A stretch of DNA of 64,000 bases from Hohaiivirga grylli (GCF_039655745.1 NZ_JBBYXI010000001.1:868001-932000), one strand, 5' to 3'; shown: positions 43,200 through 52,731, counted from the stretch's first letter. A program made the numbers and translations. The notes: generated by a model not told the origin, from the letters alone.

Positions 43200-43221
43200 A
43201 AGGGGCCTAAAAAGGCCCCTT
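43200..43221. terminator. Bidirectional terminator between tyrS and hisS
   Basis: AAGGGGCCT (43200-43208) pairs with AGGCCCCTT (43213-43221) over AAAA, with A-rich and T-rich flanks. It serves both converging genes. Confidence 0.85.
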
Positions 43222-43228
43222 AATAAAC

Positions 43229-44713
43229 TTATGAGAAATGCCGTGCGAGCACTTCTTTAACAGCATCAACCAACTTATCTTCAGATACCGAGAACTGGGC
43301 TGGGCGGGCGGCCTTCCATTCGGCATTTGTCGAGAGGTTTTCCGCGGCGCGTGCACCTTCGATCAGATCTTTAATCTCAACCTCACCGCGCTCACGTTCA
43401 TTAGAGCCCTGAATAATGACGCATGGACTTGAACGTTTATCAGCATATTTCATCTGGGCCTTCATGCCGGATGAGCCGAGATACATTTCAGAGCGAATGC
43501 CGGCCTGACGCAGCGTGAAGACCATCTTCTGATAAGCCGCGATCTGGTCTTTATCCATAACGAGAACAACGACAGGGCCGGGCTGTTCGTGACCTGTCAC
43601 CAATGGGCTGTTAACGGCTTTGAGAGCCGAGAACAGGCGTGAAACACCGATTGAGAAACCGGTTGCCGGAACGGGCTCTGACCGGAAACGGCCAACGAGA
43701 CCATCATAACGGCCGCCACCGGCAACAGAACCAAAGCGCGTTGGCTGTCCGTCTTCATTGGTCACCGTGAATGTCAGTTCAGCTTCATAAACCGGGCCGG
43801 TATAATATTCGAGGCCACGAACAACTGATGGGTCAATGATGACACGGTCTGAGTAATTGGCTGCATCAAGCAGAGCGCCGATTTCTGCCAACTCACTGAC
43901 ACCTTCTTCACCGCGGGCAGAGCCAGAAACGACTGCTGTCAGATTGGCGATTGTCTCAGATGTTGTGGCACCACGCGCTGCCGTGAAGGCGAGAACCTTC
44001 TCAATAGATGCGGCATCAAGACCAGCACCTTTTGTGAAGTCACCGCTTTCGTCCTTGCGGCCTGTGCCAAGCAGGGCACGTACGCCATCCGGGCCAAGAC
44101 GGTCCAGTTTGTCGATGGCACGCAGAACTGTCAGGCGTGTGTGTGCCTTATCGTCACCACCAAGGCCGATCACTTCGAGTACGCCGTCAAGCACTTTACG
44201 GTTGTTGATACGAACAACATAGTCACCGCGTTTTATGCCAACCCGCTCAAGCGTATCTGAAGCCATCATGCAGATTTCGGCATCAGCAGCGACAGAAGCC
44301 GCACCAACCGTATCAGCATCAAACTGCATAAACTGGCGGAAACGGCCCGGGCCTGGCTTTTCATTGCGGAATACCCAGCCGCAACGATAACTGCGGTATG
44401 GTTTTGCCAATGCATCAAAATTTTCGGCAACATGGCGTGCCAGAGGGGCTGTCAGGTCATAGCGCAGTGAGAGCCACTGTTCGTCATCATCCTGAAACGA
44501 AAAGACACCTTCATTCGGGCGATCCTGATCTGGTAGGAATTTGCCAAGCGCATCGGTATATTCAATGAAAGGCGTTTCAACAGCTTCAAAGCCATAAAGC
44601 TCGTAGGTTTCACGAATGGCTGACAGCATTTTTTCTGTTGCAGCGAAATCGGTTGGGGCGCGGTCTGCGAAACCACGAGGAAGACGTGCTTTGAGTTTTT
44701 CAGCCTTAGACAT
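43229..44713 (-). CDS. hisS: Histidyl-tRNA synthetase, divergent alphaproteobacterial type
   Basis: A 494-residue class II synthetase, longer than the usual bacterial form of about 420. Motif 2 reads YRCGWVFRNEKPGPGRFRQFMQ rather than the common FRHERPQxGRYRQFHQ. Histidine-binding motifs are RGLEYYTGPVYE (HisA) and GGGRYDGLVG (HisB), and a C-terminal anticodon-binding domain follows (about 390-490). This form matches the HisRS that recognises tRNA-His by anticodon, A73 and U72 instead of G-1. Start ATG at 44713; an ATG at 44740 would add nine residues and would be nearly leaderless if the promoter at 44749-44754 is right. Confidence 0.95.
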   Translation of the reverse strand: MSKAEKLKARLPRGFADRAPTDFAATEKMLSAIRETYELYGFEAVETPFIEYTDALGKFLPDQDRPNEGVFSFQDDDEQWLSLRYDLTAPLARHVAENFDALAKPYRSYRCGWVFRNEKPGPGRFRQFMQFDADTVGAASVAADAEICMMASDTLERVGIKRGDYVVRINNRKVLDGVLEVIGLGGDDKAHTRLTVLRAIDKLDRLGPDGVRALLGTGRKDESGDFTKGAGLDAASIEKVLAFTAARGATTSETIANLTAVVSGSARGEEGVSELAEIGALLDAANYSDRVIIDPSVVRGLEYYTGPVYEAELTFTVTNEDGQPTRFGSVAGGGRYDGLVGRFRSEPVPATGFSIGVSRLFSALKAVNSPLVTGHEQPGPVVVLVMDKDQIAAYQKMVFTLRQAGIRSEMYLGSSGMKAQMKYADKRSSPCVIIQGSNERERGEVEIKDLIEGARAAENLSTNAEWKAARPAQFSVSEDKLVDAVKEVLARHFS

Positions 44714-44740
44714 TGTTTTTCCGTCGTATCCGGTGTTCAT

Positions 44741-44757
44741 GGGTATAAATTATACCC
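44741..44757 (-). promoter_or_regulatory. Palindrome containing a TATAAT box upstream of hisS
   Basis: GGGTATAA-A-TTATACCC is a perfect 17-base palindrome ending one base before the first in-frame ATG of hisS (44740). On the minus strand it contains TATAAT (44754-44749). No good -35 is seen 17 bases upstream. It could be a promoter overlapped by an operator, or a 5' hairpin. Confidence 0.45.
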
Positions 44758-44926
44758 GAAGTATCTCTTAGAGCGTCGTACCCTGTAAGAGGTATTATTT
44801 GCAAGGGGAAAGCATGGTTTTTGTCGTTGGTGCTTGACACATTAGTTTCTCACCTTCAAGGAAATATCAACGACTTAAGCTAATATAGCTGTTTCAGGAC
44901 ATCCCGGTCGGGATAACAGGTGTAGA

Positions 44927-45853
44927 ATGACGAGCGAACCCGCTTATATGAATCCGAAACAATCCTTTCAGGGATTGATCCTAACCCTGCAGCGCTTCTG
45001 GGCTGAGCAGGGCTGCGTTATCCTTCAGCCATACGATATGGAAGTGGGTGCGGGTACATTCCATCCGGCGACGACGCTGCGTGCTCTCGGCCCCCGTCCA
45101 TGGAAGGCGGCTTATGTACAGCCATCCCGTCGTCCAACCGATGGCCGATATGGTGAAAACCCGAATCGCCTGCAGCATTATTATCAGTATCAGGTTATCC
45201 TGAAGCCAAACCCGCCAAATCTGCAGGAGCTTTATCTTGCATCTTTGAAGGCAATCGGTGTTGACCCACTGCTTCACGATATCCGCTTCGTTGAAGATGA
45301 CTGGGAAAGCCCGACACTTGGTGCATGGGGCCTTGGCTGGGAATGCTGGTGTGATGGTATGGAAGTCAGCCAGTTCACATATTTCCAGCAGGTTGCTGGG
45401 GTGGAATGCGCCCCTGTTGCGGGTGAGCTGACCTACGGACTTGAGCGCATTGCCATGTATCTTCAGGGCGTCAATTCGGTTTATGACCTGAACTTTAATG
45501 GGCGCGAGGGTGACGAGAAGGTCACCTATGGTGAAGTCTTCCTTCAGGCCGAGCAGGAATATTCCCGCCATAACTTTGAGTATGCGGATACCGAAATGCT
45601 GTTCCGCCATTTCCGTGATGCAGAAGCGGCCTGTCAGAAGTATCTGGCTGATGGTGAACGAGGGGAAGCCCACCTGATGGCATTGCCTGCTTATGACCAG
45701 TGCCTGAAAGCCAGCCATCTCTTCAATCTGCTTGATGCACGTGGTGTGATCTCCGTGACTGAGCGCCAAAGTTACATCCTGCGTGTTCGCGAGCTTGCCA
45801 AAGCTTGTGGTGCCGCCTGGTTGAAGACTGCCGGTGGGCAGGCCGAAGCTTAA
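44927..45853 (+). CDS. glyQ: Glycyl-tRNA synthetase alpha subunit
   Basis: A 308-residue catalytic subunit of the bacterial heterotetrameric GlyRS. Characteristic stretches: SFQGLILTLQRFWAEQGC, LQPYDMEVGAGTFHPATTLRAL, YVQPSRRPTDGRYGENPNRL and YFQQVAGVECAPVAGELTYGLERIAMY. It makes the glycyl-adenylate together with GlyS. A small hairpin ATCCC-GGTC-GGGAT (44901-44914) sits just before the AGGT ribosome binding site. glyS follows after 50 bases. Confidence 0.97.
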   Translation: MTSEPAYMNPKQSFQGLILTLQRFWAEQGCVILQPYDMEVGAGTFHPATTLRALGPRPWKAAYVQPSRRPTDGRYGENPNRLQHYYQYQVILKPNPPNLQELYLASLKAIGVDPLLHDIRFVEDDWESPTLGAWGLGWECWCDGMEVSQFTYFQQVAGVECAPVAGELTYGLERIAMYLQGVNSVYDLNFNGREGDEKVTYGEVFLQAEQEYSRHNFEYADTEMLFRHFRDAEAACQKYLADGERGEAHLMALPAYDQCLKASHLFNLLDARGVISVTERQSYILRVRELAKACGAAWLKTAGGQAEA

Positions 45854-45903
45854 CAATTCCATGCAGTTTTGCCTCTCGATAGAGAGGCCAGTGAGTTATT
45901 CAG

Positions 45904-47988
45904 ATGTCCGATCTACTACTTGAAATTTTCTCTGAAGAAATCCCTGCACGGATGCAACGTCGCGCTGCCGAGGATTTAAAGAAGCTGCTCACAGATGCAC
46001 TGGTTGAGCAGGGCTTTCTGTATGAAGGTGCTAAAGCCTTCTCAACACCGCGCCGCTTAGCTCTGCATATTGCAGGCCTGCCTGTAAAGGGTAAGGACGT
46101 TCGTGAAGAGCGCAAGGGCCCACGCGTTGGGGCGCCGGATGCTGCGGTTCAGGGCTTCTTAAAAAGTGCAGGCTTGTCTTCACTTGATCAGGCTACCATT
46201 GAGAGCGACCCGAAGAAGGGTGAGTTCTATGTGGCTGTTATTGAAAAGCCCGGTCGTTCAACTATTGAGGTTTTGAGCGAGCTCATTCCTCAGATCATTC
46301 GTGATTTCCCATGGCCAAAATCCATGCGCTGGGGGGCTGCATCTGCGCAGCCGGGCGCTTTGCGCTGGGTGCGTCCATTACAATCCATTCTCTGCACATT
46401 CGGCCCTGAAACAGAAGATACGGAAATCGTACCTTTTGAAATCAATGGCGTGGTTTCATCCAATATCACTTACGGGCACCGCTTTATGGCGCCAGAAGCG
46501 ATCAAGGTACGGCGTTTCGATGATTATGTTCAGTCTCTGGAAAAGGCCAAGGTCGTTCTGGATGCCGAGCGCCGCAAGGATATTATCCTGCATGATGCCA
46601 AGGATATTGCCTTTGCTCAGGGGCTTGAGCTGATTGAAGATGAGGGTCTTCTTGATGAGGTTTCTGGCCTTGTTGAATGGCCAAAGGTTTTGATGGGCAC
46701 CTTTGATGAGGCGTTTCTTGAAATTCCGCCAGAGGTTATTCGCACAACCATCCGCACAAACCAGAAATGCTTTGTTCTTGGTAAAGGCGACAGGCTTGCT
46801 AACAAGTTCATTCTTGTTTCAAACATTGAGCCAACCGATGGTGGCGCTGTTGTCGTTTCAGGAAACGAGCGCGTTGTTAAAGCCCGTCTTTCCGATGCGA
46901 AGTTCTTCTGGGAAACAGACAAGAAGCAGAAACTGGAAGAGCGTCTGCCAAAGCTTGATCAGATTGTTTTCCATGAAAAGCTTGGTACGCAGAGTGAACG
47001 CATTGCCCGTATTGGTGCACTGGCAGGTGAGCTGGCAGCTGTTGTAAAGGCTGATAAGGCTCAGGCACAGCGCGCTTCTCAGCTTGCAAAGGCTGACCTT
47101 GTTACAGGTATGGTTAGTGAGTTCCCTGAGTTGCAGGGGCTTATGGGTCGTTATTACGCTGCATTGCAGGGTGAGACACCATCTGTCGCTGCTGCTGTTG
47201 AAGAGCATTATAAGCCGCTTGGTCCGTCTGATCGCGTACCAACTGACCCGGTTTCCATTACGGTGGCACTGGCTGATAAGCTTGATACGCTGACAGGCTT
47301 CTGGGCAATTGATGAAAAGCCAACAGGTTCAAAAGATCCTTATGCCTTGCGTCGTGCTGCCCTTGGTGTGATCCGTCTGCTCGTTGATAACGAAATCCGT
47401 CTTCCGCTGTTTGATGCCTTTAACAAGGCACAAAGCAAGGTTGCTGGTAATGCAGAAGCAGCCCGTGATCTTCTTGGCTTTTTTGCAGATCGCCTTAAGG
47501 TCTATTTGCGTGATTCAGGCGCCCGTCATGACCTGATTGATGCCGTGTTCTCTCTGCCCGGTCAGGATGATCTTCTGATGGTTGTCCGTCGTGTTGAAGC
47601 GCTTGGACGTTTCCTAGATAGCGAAGATGGCAAGAACCTTCTGGCCGGCTTCCGTCGCGCTGCCAATATTCTTCGTATTGAAGAGAAGAAAGATGGCCGT
47701 ACCTTTGATGGAGCTATCAAGTCAGAACTACTGGTGACACCAGAAGAGAAGGCTCTGGCCAAGGCTCTTGAGGTTTCCGGTAAAGAAGCGGCATCTGCTG
47801 TTGCTCGGGAAGATTTTGAAGGGGCAATGAAAGCCCTGTCTCAGTTACGTCAGCCGGTTGATGACTTCTTTGAAAAAGTTACGGTCAATGCGCCGGAATC
47901 TGATCTTCGTGAAAACCGCCTTTGCCTGTTGAACGCTATTCGTGCAGCAACACGGGAAGTGGCAGATTTCTCAAAAATTGAAGGCTGA
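45904..47988 (+). CDS. glyS: Glycyl-tRNA synthetase beta subunit
   Basis: A 694-residue tRNA-binding subunit of heterotetrameric GlyRS, standard length. It opens LLLEIFSEEIPARMQ, has AFSTPRRLA and the HD-like central region (VTGMVSEFPELQGLMGRYYA), KLDTLTGFWAIDEKPTGSKDPYALRRAALG, and a C-terminal DALR-type anticodon-binding region ending LCLLNAIRAATREVADFSKI. Works with GlyQ in the cytoplasm. Confidence 0.97.
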   Translation: MSDLLLEIFSEEIPARMQRRAAEDLKKLLTDALVEQGFLYEGAKAFSTPRRLALHIAGLPVKGKDVREERKGPRVGAPDAAVQGFLKSAGLSSLDQATIESDPKKGEFYVAVIEKPGRSTIEVLSELIPQIIRDFPWPKSMRWGAASAQPGALRWVRPLQSILCTFGPETEDTEIVPFEINGVVSSNITYGHRFMAPEAIKVRRFDDYVQSLEKAKVVLDAERRKDIILHDAKDIAFAQGLELIEDEGLLDEVSGLVEWPKVLMGTFDEAFLEIPPEVIRTTIRTNQKCFVLGKGDRLANKFILVSNIEPTDGGAVVVSGNERVVKARLSDAKFFWETDKKQKLEERLPKLDQIVFHEKLGTQSERIARIGALAGELAAVVKADKAQAQRASQLAKADLVTGMVSEFPELQGLMGRYYAALQGETPSVAAAVEEHYKPLGPSDRVPTDPVSITVALADKLDTLTGFWAIDEKPTGSKDPYALRRAALGVIRLLVDNEIRLPLFDAFNKAQSKVAGNAEAARDLLGFFADRLKVYLRDSGARHDLIDAVFSLPGQDDLLMVVRRVEALGRFLDSEDGKNLLAGFRRAANILRIEEKKDGRTFDGAIKSELLVTPEEKALAKALEVSGKEAASAVAREDFEGAMKALSQLRQPVDDFFEKVTVNAPESDLRENRLCLLNAIRAATREVADFSKIEG

Positions 47989-48012
47989 TTGAAGCTTTGG
48001 TTTACTTTCTAA

Positions 48013-48040
48013 AACCCCGGTTTATGACCGGGGTTTTTCT
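48013..48040 (+). terminator. glyQS terminator
   Basis: AACCCCGG (48013-48020) pairs with CCGGGGTT (48028-48035), followed by TTTCT. The remainder of the gap to ppdK (48041-48314) holds a possible promoter, TTGACA at 48044-48049 with TAAGAT or AGATAT 15-17 bases later, and otherwise nothing I can identify. Confidence 0.88.
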
Positions 48041-48314
48041 TTATTGACAATTCAGAAGAAAGAATAAGATATTTTCTACAAGTAGATTTGGACGATCAAC
48101 CAGTAAGCTCCACTTGGCGTAGTAAAGAAAATAGCTTCTGATATATTTTGTTGGTCCAATTAATGACTTATGAAAAATTATTTCGGGTTCCCTTTTGAAA
48201 AATCTCTAATAAGCTGGCCTCGCCAAAATATCGTTCATCTTCCATTCGGAAAGCCTGTGCTCAACTCTGGAAGGTATCGGTATTGCCGGTTATTTCTCTA
48301 ATGGGGATCAGATT

Positions 48315-50981
48315 ATGACTAAATGGGTCTACACCTTCGGTGATGGTAAGGCTGAAGGTACGGCAGAGATGCGCAACCTGTTAGGTGGGAAGGGTGCGAA
48401 TTTGGCAGAGATGTCAAACCTCGGACTTCCTGTTCCTCCCGGTTTTACAATCACGACTGAAGTCTGCACCTATTACTATAAAGAAAACCAAAGCTATCCT
48501 GCCGATCTGAAAGCTCAGGTCGAGGAGGCTCTTGCTGCAACCGGTAAACTGGCCAATCGCAAGTTTGGTGATTCTGAAAACCCGTTACTCGTATCTGTTC
48601 GCTCCGGTGCCCGCGCTTCTATGCCGGGCATGATGGATACGGTTCTGAACCTTGGTCTGAATGACACCACCGTTGAGGCTTTGGCGAAGAGTGCCAACGA
48701 CCGCCGTTTTGCGTTTGATAGCTACCGTCGCTTCATTGGCATGTATTCTGATGTGGTGCTTGGTGTTGACCTGCACCACTTTGAAGAAGAGCTGGATGGT
48801 TTCAAGGATCGTAAGGGTTATGAACTTGATACTGAGATGACAGCCGATGACTGGCAGGCAATCATTACAACCTATAAGGCTATTGTTCAGCGTGAGCTGG
48901 GCCGCCCATTCCCGCAGGATGCGCACGAACAGCTATGGGGTGCGATTGGTGCCGTGTTTGGGTCTTGGATGACACCGCGAGCTATCAAATATCGTGAACT
49001 GAATGAAATCCCTGCTGATTGGGGAACCGCGGTTAACGTCCAGTCCATGGTCTTCGGCAACATGGGTGAAACATCGGCCACAGGCGTTGCCTTTACCCGT
49101 AACCCGTCCACGGGTGAGAATGCTTTCTACGGTGAATTCCTGATCAATGCGCAGGGTGAAGATGTGGTTGCCGGTATCCGCACGCCGCAGGATATCACAG
49201 AGGCTGCCAGAATTGCCTCTGGCTCTGATAAGCTCTCAATGGAAAAGGCAATGCCAGAGGTCTACAATGAGCTTGTCCGCATCTACAATAAGCTCGAGCA
49301 GCATTACCGCGATATGCAGGATATCGAGTTTACGGTCGAGAATAACAAGCTCTGGATGCTGCAGACCCGTAATGGCAAACGCACGACAAAAGCCGCTTTG
49401 CGCATTGCCGTTGATATGGTCAAGGAAGGGCTGATCACAAAGGAAGAGGCTGTTCTTCGTGTCGATCCGCTTTCTCTTGATCAGTTACTGCATCCAATGA
49501 TTGATCCAAAAGCTGAGCGTAACGTTCTAGCCTCAGGCCTTCCGGCTTCACCGGGGGCAGCTTGTGGTGCGATTGTCTTTAATTCAGAGGATGCTGAGAT
49601 CGCCAAGAAGGAAAGCAAGCCTGTTGTGCTGGTTCGCATTGAGACATCGCCAGACGATATTCACGGGATGCATGCTGCTGAAGGTATTCTGACAACCCGT
49701 GGTGGTATGACATCACACGCAGCTGTTGTGGCGCGTGGTATGGGTAAGCCATGTGTCTCAGGTGCAGGTTCTATCCGCGTAGATTATAAGGCTGAGACAC
49801 TTTCAGTTGGTGATAAGACCTTGTCCAAGGGTGATATTATCACCATCGATGGGGCGACAGGTCAGGTATTGATCGGTCAGATCAAGATGCTTGAGCCAGA
49901 GCTTTCTGGTGAGTTTGCTGCTTTGATGGAATGGGCTGATGCCGCCCGTACCCTCAAGATCAGAGCCAATGCAGAAACACCTCTGGATGCGCGCACAGCA
50001 CGCAACTTCGGAGCTGAGGGCATTGGTCTCAGCCGGACAGAACATATGTTCTTCAATGAAGAGCGGATTGTTGCCGTGCGTGAAATGATCCTAGCGGATG
50101 ATGAAGAGGGACGTCGTAAGGCACTTGCCAAACTTCTCCCTTATCAGCGCGCAGATTTCACCGAGCTGTTTGAAATCATGAGTGGTCTGCCCGTCACGAT
50201 CCGTCTGCTTGATCCACCTCTGCATGAATTCCTGCCGCATACGGATAAGGATATCGAAGAAGTCTCCAAGGCGATGGGTGTATCGGAAGATAAACTCCGC
50301 CGTCGGGTCAATGAACTGCATGAGTTCAACCCGATGCTGGGCTTCCGAGGCTGCCGCCTTGCCGTGGCTTATCCTGAAATTGCAGAGATGCAGGCCCGTG
50401 CCATTTTTGAGGCTGCCATTGAAGCGGGCCGCAAAACTGGTCAGAAGGTGAAGCCAGAAGTGATGGTTCCGCTCGTTCTGAGCAAAATGGAACTTGATCT
50501 GGTCAAGGGCCGGATTGATGCAATGGCAAAAGCCGTTGAAGAGGAAAGTAAAGAGAAGCTGGATTATCAGGTCGGTACGATGATTGAGCTGCCACGTGCT
50601 GCTCTTCTGGCTGATGAGATTGCCCAGTCTGCTGAGTTCTTCTCGTTTGGTACCAATGATCTGACACAGACGACACTTGGTCTTTCCCGAGATGATGCAG
50701 CAACTTTCCTCGGTAATTATACCGATAAGGGCATTCTCTCCCATGACCCATTCGTCTCTCTGGATCAGATTGGTGTCGGGCAGCTGGTTAAGCTTGCTGT
50801 TGAGCTTGGACAAAAAACACGCCCTGATATCAAACTTGGTGTCTGTGGTGAGCATGGTGGAGATCCGGCGTCTATCCATTTCTTCCATAACGTCGGGCTG
50901 GCTTATGTCTCCTGCTCACCGTATCGCGTGCCGATTGCGCGTCTGGCTGCTGCTCAGGCTGCGATAAAAGCAAAGCGTTAA
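48315..50981 (+). CDS. ppdK: Pyruvate, phosphate dikinase
   Basis: An 888-residue enzyme interconverting pyruvate + ATP + phosphate and PEP + AMP + PPi; PEP supply for gluconeogenesis in many Rhizobiales. Domains: N-terminal ATP-grasp nucleotide-binding (about 1-340, GGKGANLAEMSNLGLPVPPGF), the swivelling phosphohistidine domain (GGMTSHAAVVARGMGKPC, His phosphorylated) and the C-terminal PEP/pyruvate barrel with GFRGCRLA and the catalytic Cys in GVCGEHGGDP. GGGGAT precedes the ATG. Monocistronic, with a terminator on each side. Confidence 0.97.
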   Translation: MTKWVYTFGDGKAEGTAEMRNLLGGKGANLAEMSNLGLPVPPGFTITTEVCTYYYKENQSYPADLKAQVEEALAATGKLANRKFGDSENPLLVSVRSGARASMPGMMDTVLNLGLNDTTVEALAKSANDRRFAFDSYRRFIGMYSDVVLGVDLHHFEEELDGFKDRKGYELDTEMTADDWQAIITTYKAIVQRELGRPFPQDAHEQLWGAIGAVFGSWMTPRAIKYRELNEIPADWGTAVNVQSMVFGNMGETSATGVAFTRNPSTGENAFYGEFLINAQGEDVVAGIRTPQDITEAARIASGSDKLSMEKAMPEVYNELVRIYNKLEQHYRDMQDIEFTVENNKLWMLQTRNGKRTTKAALRIAVDMVKEGLITKEEAVLRVDPLSLDQLLHPMIDPKAERNVLASGLPASPGAACGAIVFNSEDAEIAKKESKPVVLVRIETSPDDIHGMHAAEGILTTRGGMTSHAAVVARGMGKPCVSGAGSIRVDYKAETLSVGDKTLSKGDIITIDGATGQVLIGQIKMLEPELSGEFAALMEWADAARTLKIRANAETPLDARTARNFGAEGIGLSRTEHMFFNEERIVAVREMILADDEEGRRKALAKLLPYQRADFTELFEIMSGLPVTIRLLDPPLHEFLPHTDKDIEEVSKAMGVSEDKLRRRVNELHEFNPMLGFRGCRLAVAYPEIAEMQARAIFEAAIEAGRKTGQKVKPEVMVPLVLSKMELDLVKGRIDAMAKAVEEESKEKLDYQVGTMIELPRAALLADEIAQSAEFFSFGTNDLTQTTLGLSRDDAATFLGNYTDKGILSHDPFVSLDQIGVGQLVKLAVELGQKTRPDIKLGVCGEHGGDPASIHFFHNVGLAYVSCSPYRVPIARLAAAQAAIKAKR

Positions 50982-50992
50982 AACAATTGAAT

Positions 50993-51026
50993 TTCAGGCC
51001 CCTGATCAATAAGATAGGGGCCTGAA
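50993..51026 (+). terminator. ppdK terminator
   Basis: An 11-bp stem TTCAGGCCCCT (50993-51003) / AGGGGCCTGAA (51016-51026) with a short T-containing tail (GTTTATT). Confidence 0.75.
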
Positions 51027-51046
51027 GTTTATTGGAGTGGGAATGA

Positions 51047-51283
51047 ATGTCAGACGAGGAACCTATTAGTCGAAAAGGTATGCTTATCGGTCTGCGTATT
51101 TTCTCGCTTTTTCTGATCGTTGCCGGCTCTCTTTATGCTGCTTCTGGCAGGAATGTTATGGAGCCATGGGCTGCTGGTCAGTATGGGCAGGCAGCAGGTG
51201 CTTTTACGGGCCGGGTTTTGTTCTGGCTTATTCTGGCAATCTATACTTGGTACCATTCCCGCAAATACAAAGCAGCTTCCTGA
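51047..51283 (+). CDS. Small two-span membrane protein of unknown function
   Basis: A 78-residue protein starting at an ATG preceded by GGAGTGGG. Two hydrophobic segments, about residues 13-30 (LRIFSLFLIVAGSLYA) and about 52-68 (GRVLFWLILAIYTWY), are joined by a short loop, and the C terminus is basic (HSRKYKAAS). No family recognised. The stop codon overlaps the first strand of its own terminator hairpin. Confidence 0.75.
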   Translation: MSDEEPISRKGMLIGLRIFSLFLIVAGSLYAASGRNVMEPWAAGQYGQAAGAFTGRVLFWLILAIYTWYHSRKYKAAS

Positions 51284-51305
51284 CAGGAAGCTGCAAATTT
51301 TTGTT
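51272..51305 (+). terminator. Terminator overlapping the end of the small two-span protein gene
   Basis: GCAGCTTCC (51272-51280) pairs with GGAAGCTGC (51286-51294), loop TGACA including the stop codon, followed by AAATTTTTG. Confidence 0.85.
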
Positions 51306-51423
51306 GCGTTCAGGCTTCCATTTTAACCTCCTGTCAACCTTAACACGAGATAAATAAGACTGTTCCGTTATGACGAATCATGGCGGTGTGTTGTGTTTTT
51401 GTTTTGCGTTAAGGTGGTGTGAC

Positions 51424-52662
51424 GTGAGGTTGCGTAATCATCGTCAGCAGCGTCGGTCCCGTATGAAATGGGTTTGTGCTGTCACAGCTCCATGGGCCTT
51501 GAGTGTTGGCCTGCTTGTTTCTTTTACGGCGGAAGCCGGAAACACACCTCAGTCTGGCCTTTCAGCGCTTTCCCGCGAACATATGAACCAGATGACAGCT
51601 GCTGATGCACCAATCATGCAGAGTGACATGGTTTTACGTGCCTATAGTGGCAACCGTCTCATCGACAATACAAGCCTTGCCCTACAGGCTTCCCTTCGCT
51701 TCAGGGATGACAATACAGATGACAGCCTTGGCTATCTACCGCCTAAAGGTGAGATGAAGCAGACAGGTTCAACTTTTCCTGAAGTTAACAAGTCCACGAA
51801 GATAGCTTCACGCTATATTCCTGAAAGCTTAAGCCGCCGGGCTATTGATCTGAGAAATTCTTCAACTGCTGTCAAACTGGCATTTGCCCGTGACGAACGT
51901 GCATTACCCCCAACAGTTGTTCTGTCAGGGTCATTAGAAGCAGAACCTTATGATTTGCAAACCTTCCAGCTTGATGAAGATGAGCCGGATTTTGCAATTG
52001 TCAGCAGCACAACAACGCATTCACCAATGACAGCCGCTGCTGGCTCTACTGGTTCCGGCGTAACTTACAGTATGGGTGATGGGTCTTCTCCTGCTGTTTC
52101 CCGCGCGGTTGTCCTGTCGTCTTCTACACCTGCTCCTCTGGATGAAATGCCAATGGAGATTGCATCTTCCGTTCCTGTCTCCAAACTGGGTAATGCTGGC
52201 TGGATTGATGAGCGGCTGCAACCAAATTATGCAGCACTTATCAAGGCTTCAAACTGGGACGCTGAGAAAAAGTGCCTTGCCGAAGCCGTATACTTTGAGG
52301 CTCGCAGTGAATCGGCTGATGGGCAGGCTGCTGTTGCGCAGGTTGTTCTGAACCGCGTGAAGAGTGGTTTATATCCATCAACAATCTGCGGAACTGTTTA
52401 CCAGAACCGTAACCGTTATATGGCCTGCCAGTTCTCATTCGCCTGTGAAGGCAAGTCATTGCGTATCACAGAGCCGGGCCCATGGGCTCAGGCACAGAAA
52501 GTTGCCAACTCGGTTCTTGAGGGCAAGACCTATCTGGCCGATGTGGGTGGTGCAACGCACTATCACGCAGATTATGTGAAGCCTTACTGGTCAAAGAAGC
52601 TGAAGAAGATGGACGTGATTGGCCGGCATATCTTCTATAAGCTGAGGCCGGGTCAAACCTGA
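51424..52662 (+). CDS. SleB/CwlJ-type cell wall hydrolase
   Basis: A 412-residue secreted or membrane-anchored protein. After a basic start (RLRNHRQQRRSR) comes a hydrophobic segment (AVTAPWALSVGLLVSF), a long low-complexity Ser/Thr-rich region, and a C-terminal hydrolase_2 domain from about residue 280: CLAEAVYFEARSESADGQAAVAQVVLNRV with the likely catalytic Glu, then CQFSFAC and THYHADYVKPYW. It probably cleaves peptidoglycan glycan strands. Start: GTG at 51424 with AAGG nine bases upstream is preferred over the ATG at 51370, which lacks a ribosome binding site. Confidence 0.85.
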   Translation: MRLRNHRQQRRSRMKWVCAVTAPWALSVGLLVSFTAEAGNTPQSGLSALSREHMNQMTAADAPIMQSDMVLRAYSGNRLIDNTSLALQASLRFRDDNTDDSLGYLPPKGEMKQTGSTFPEVNKSTKIASRYIPESLSRRAIDLRNSSTAVKLAFARDERALPPTVVLSGSLEAEPYDLQTFQLDEDEPDFAIVSSTTTHSPMTAAAGSTGSGVTYSMGDGSSPAVSRAVVLSSSTPAPLDEMPMEIASSVPVSKLGNAGWIDERLQPNYAALIKASNWDAEKKCLAEAVYFEARSESADGQAAVAQVVLNRVKSGLYPSTICGTVYQNRNRYMACQFSFACEGKSLRITEPGPWAQAQKVANSVLEGKTYLADVGGATHYHADYVKPYWSKKLKKMDVIGRHIFYKLRPGQT

Positions 52663-52689
52663 TCCATATGAAAATCTGATTTTTTTAGA

Positions 52690-52731
52690 CAGGCTCGAAG
52701 GTTACAAGCCTCCTTCGAGCCTGTTTTTTTG
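52690..52731 (+). terminator. Terminator of the SleB-type gene, overlapping the end of a LysR gene
   Basis: A 12-bp stem CAGGCTCGAAGG (52690-52701) / CCTTCGAGCCTG (52712-52723), then eight T residues. The second strand encodes the last codons of the converging LysR gene. Confidence 0.9.

Noticed and set aside
44814..44837. Short frame upstream of glyQ as a glycine attenuator peptide
   Set aside because: Only one Gly codon in seven and no terminator/antiterminator pair before glyQ.
44981..45862. A 293-codon minus-strand frame opposite glyQ
   Set aside because: Shadow of a highly conserved gene; no start signal and a composition unlike real proteins here.
50091..50888. A 265-codon minus-strand frame opposite ppdK
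   Set aside because: Shadow frame within the conserved PEP-binding domain; no supporting signals.
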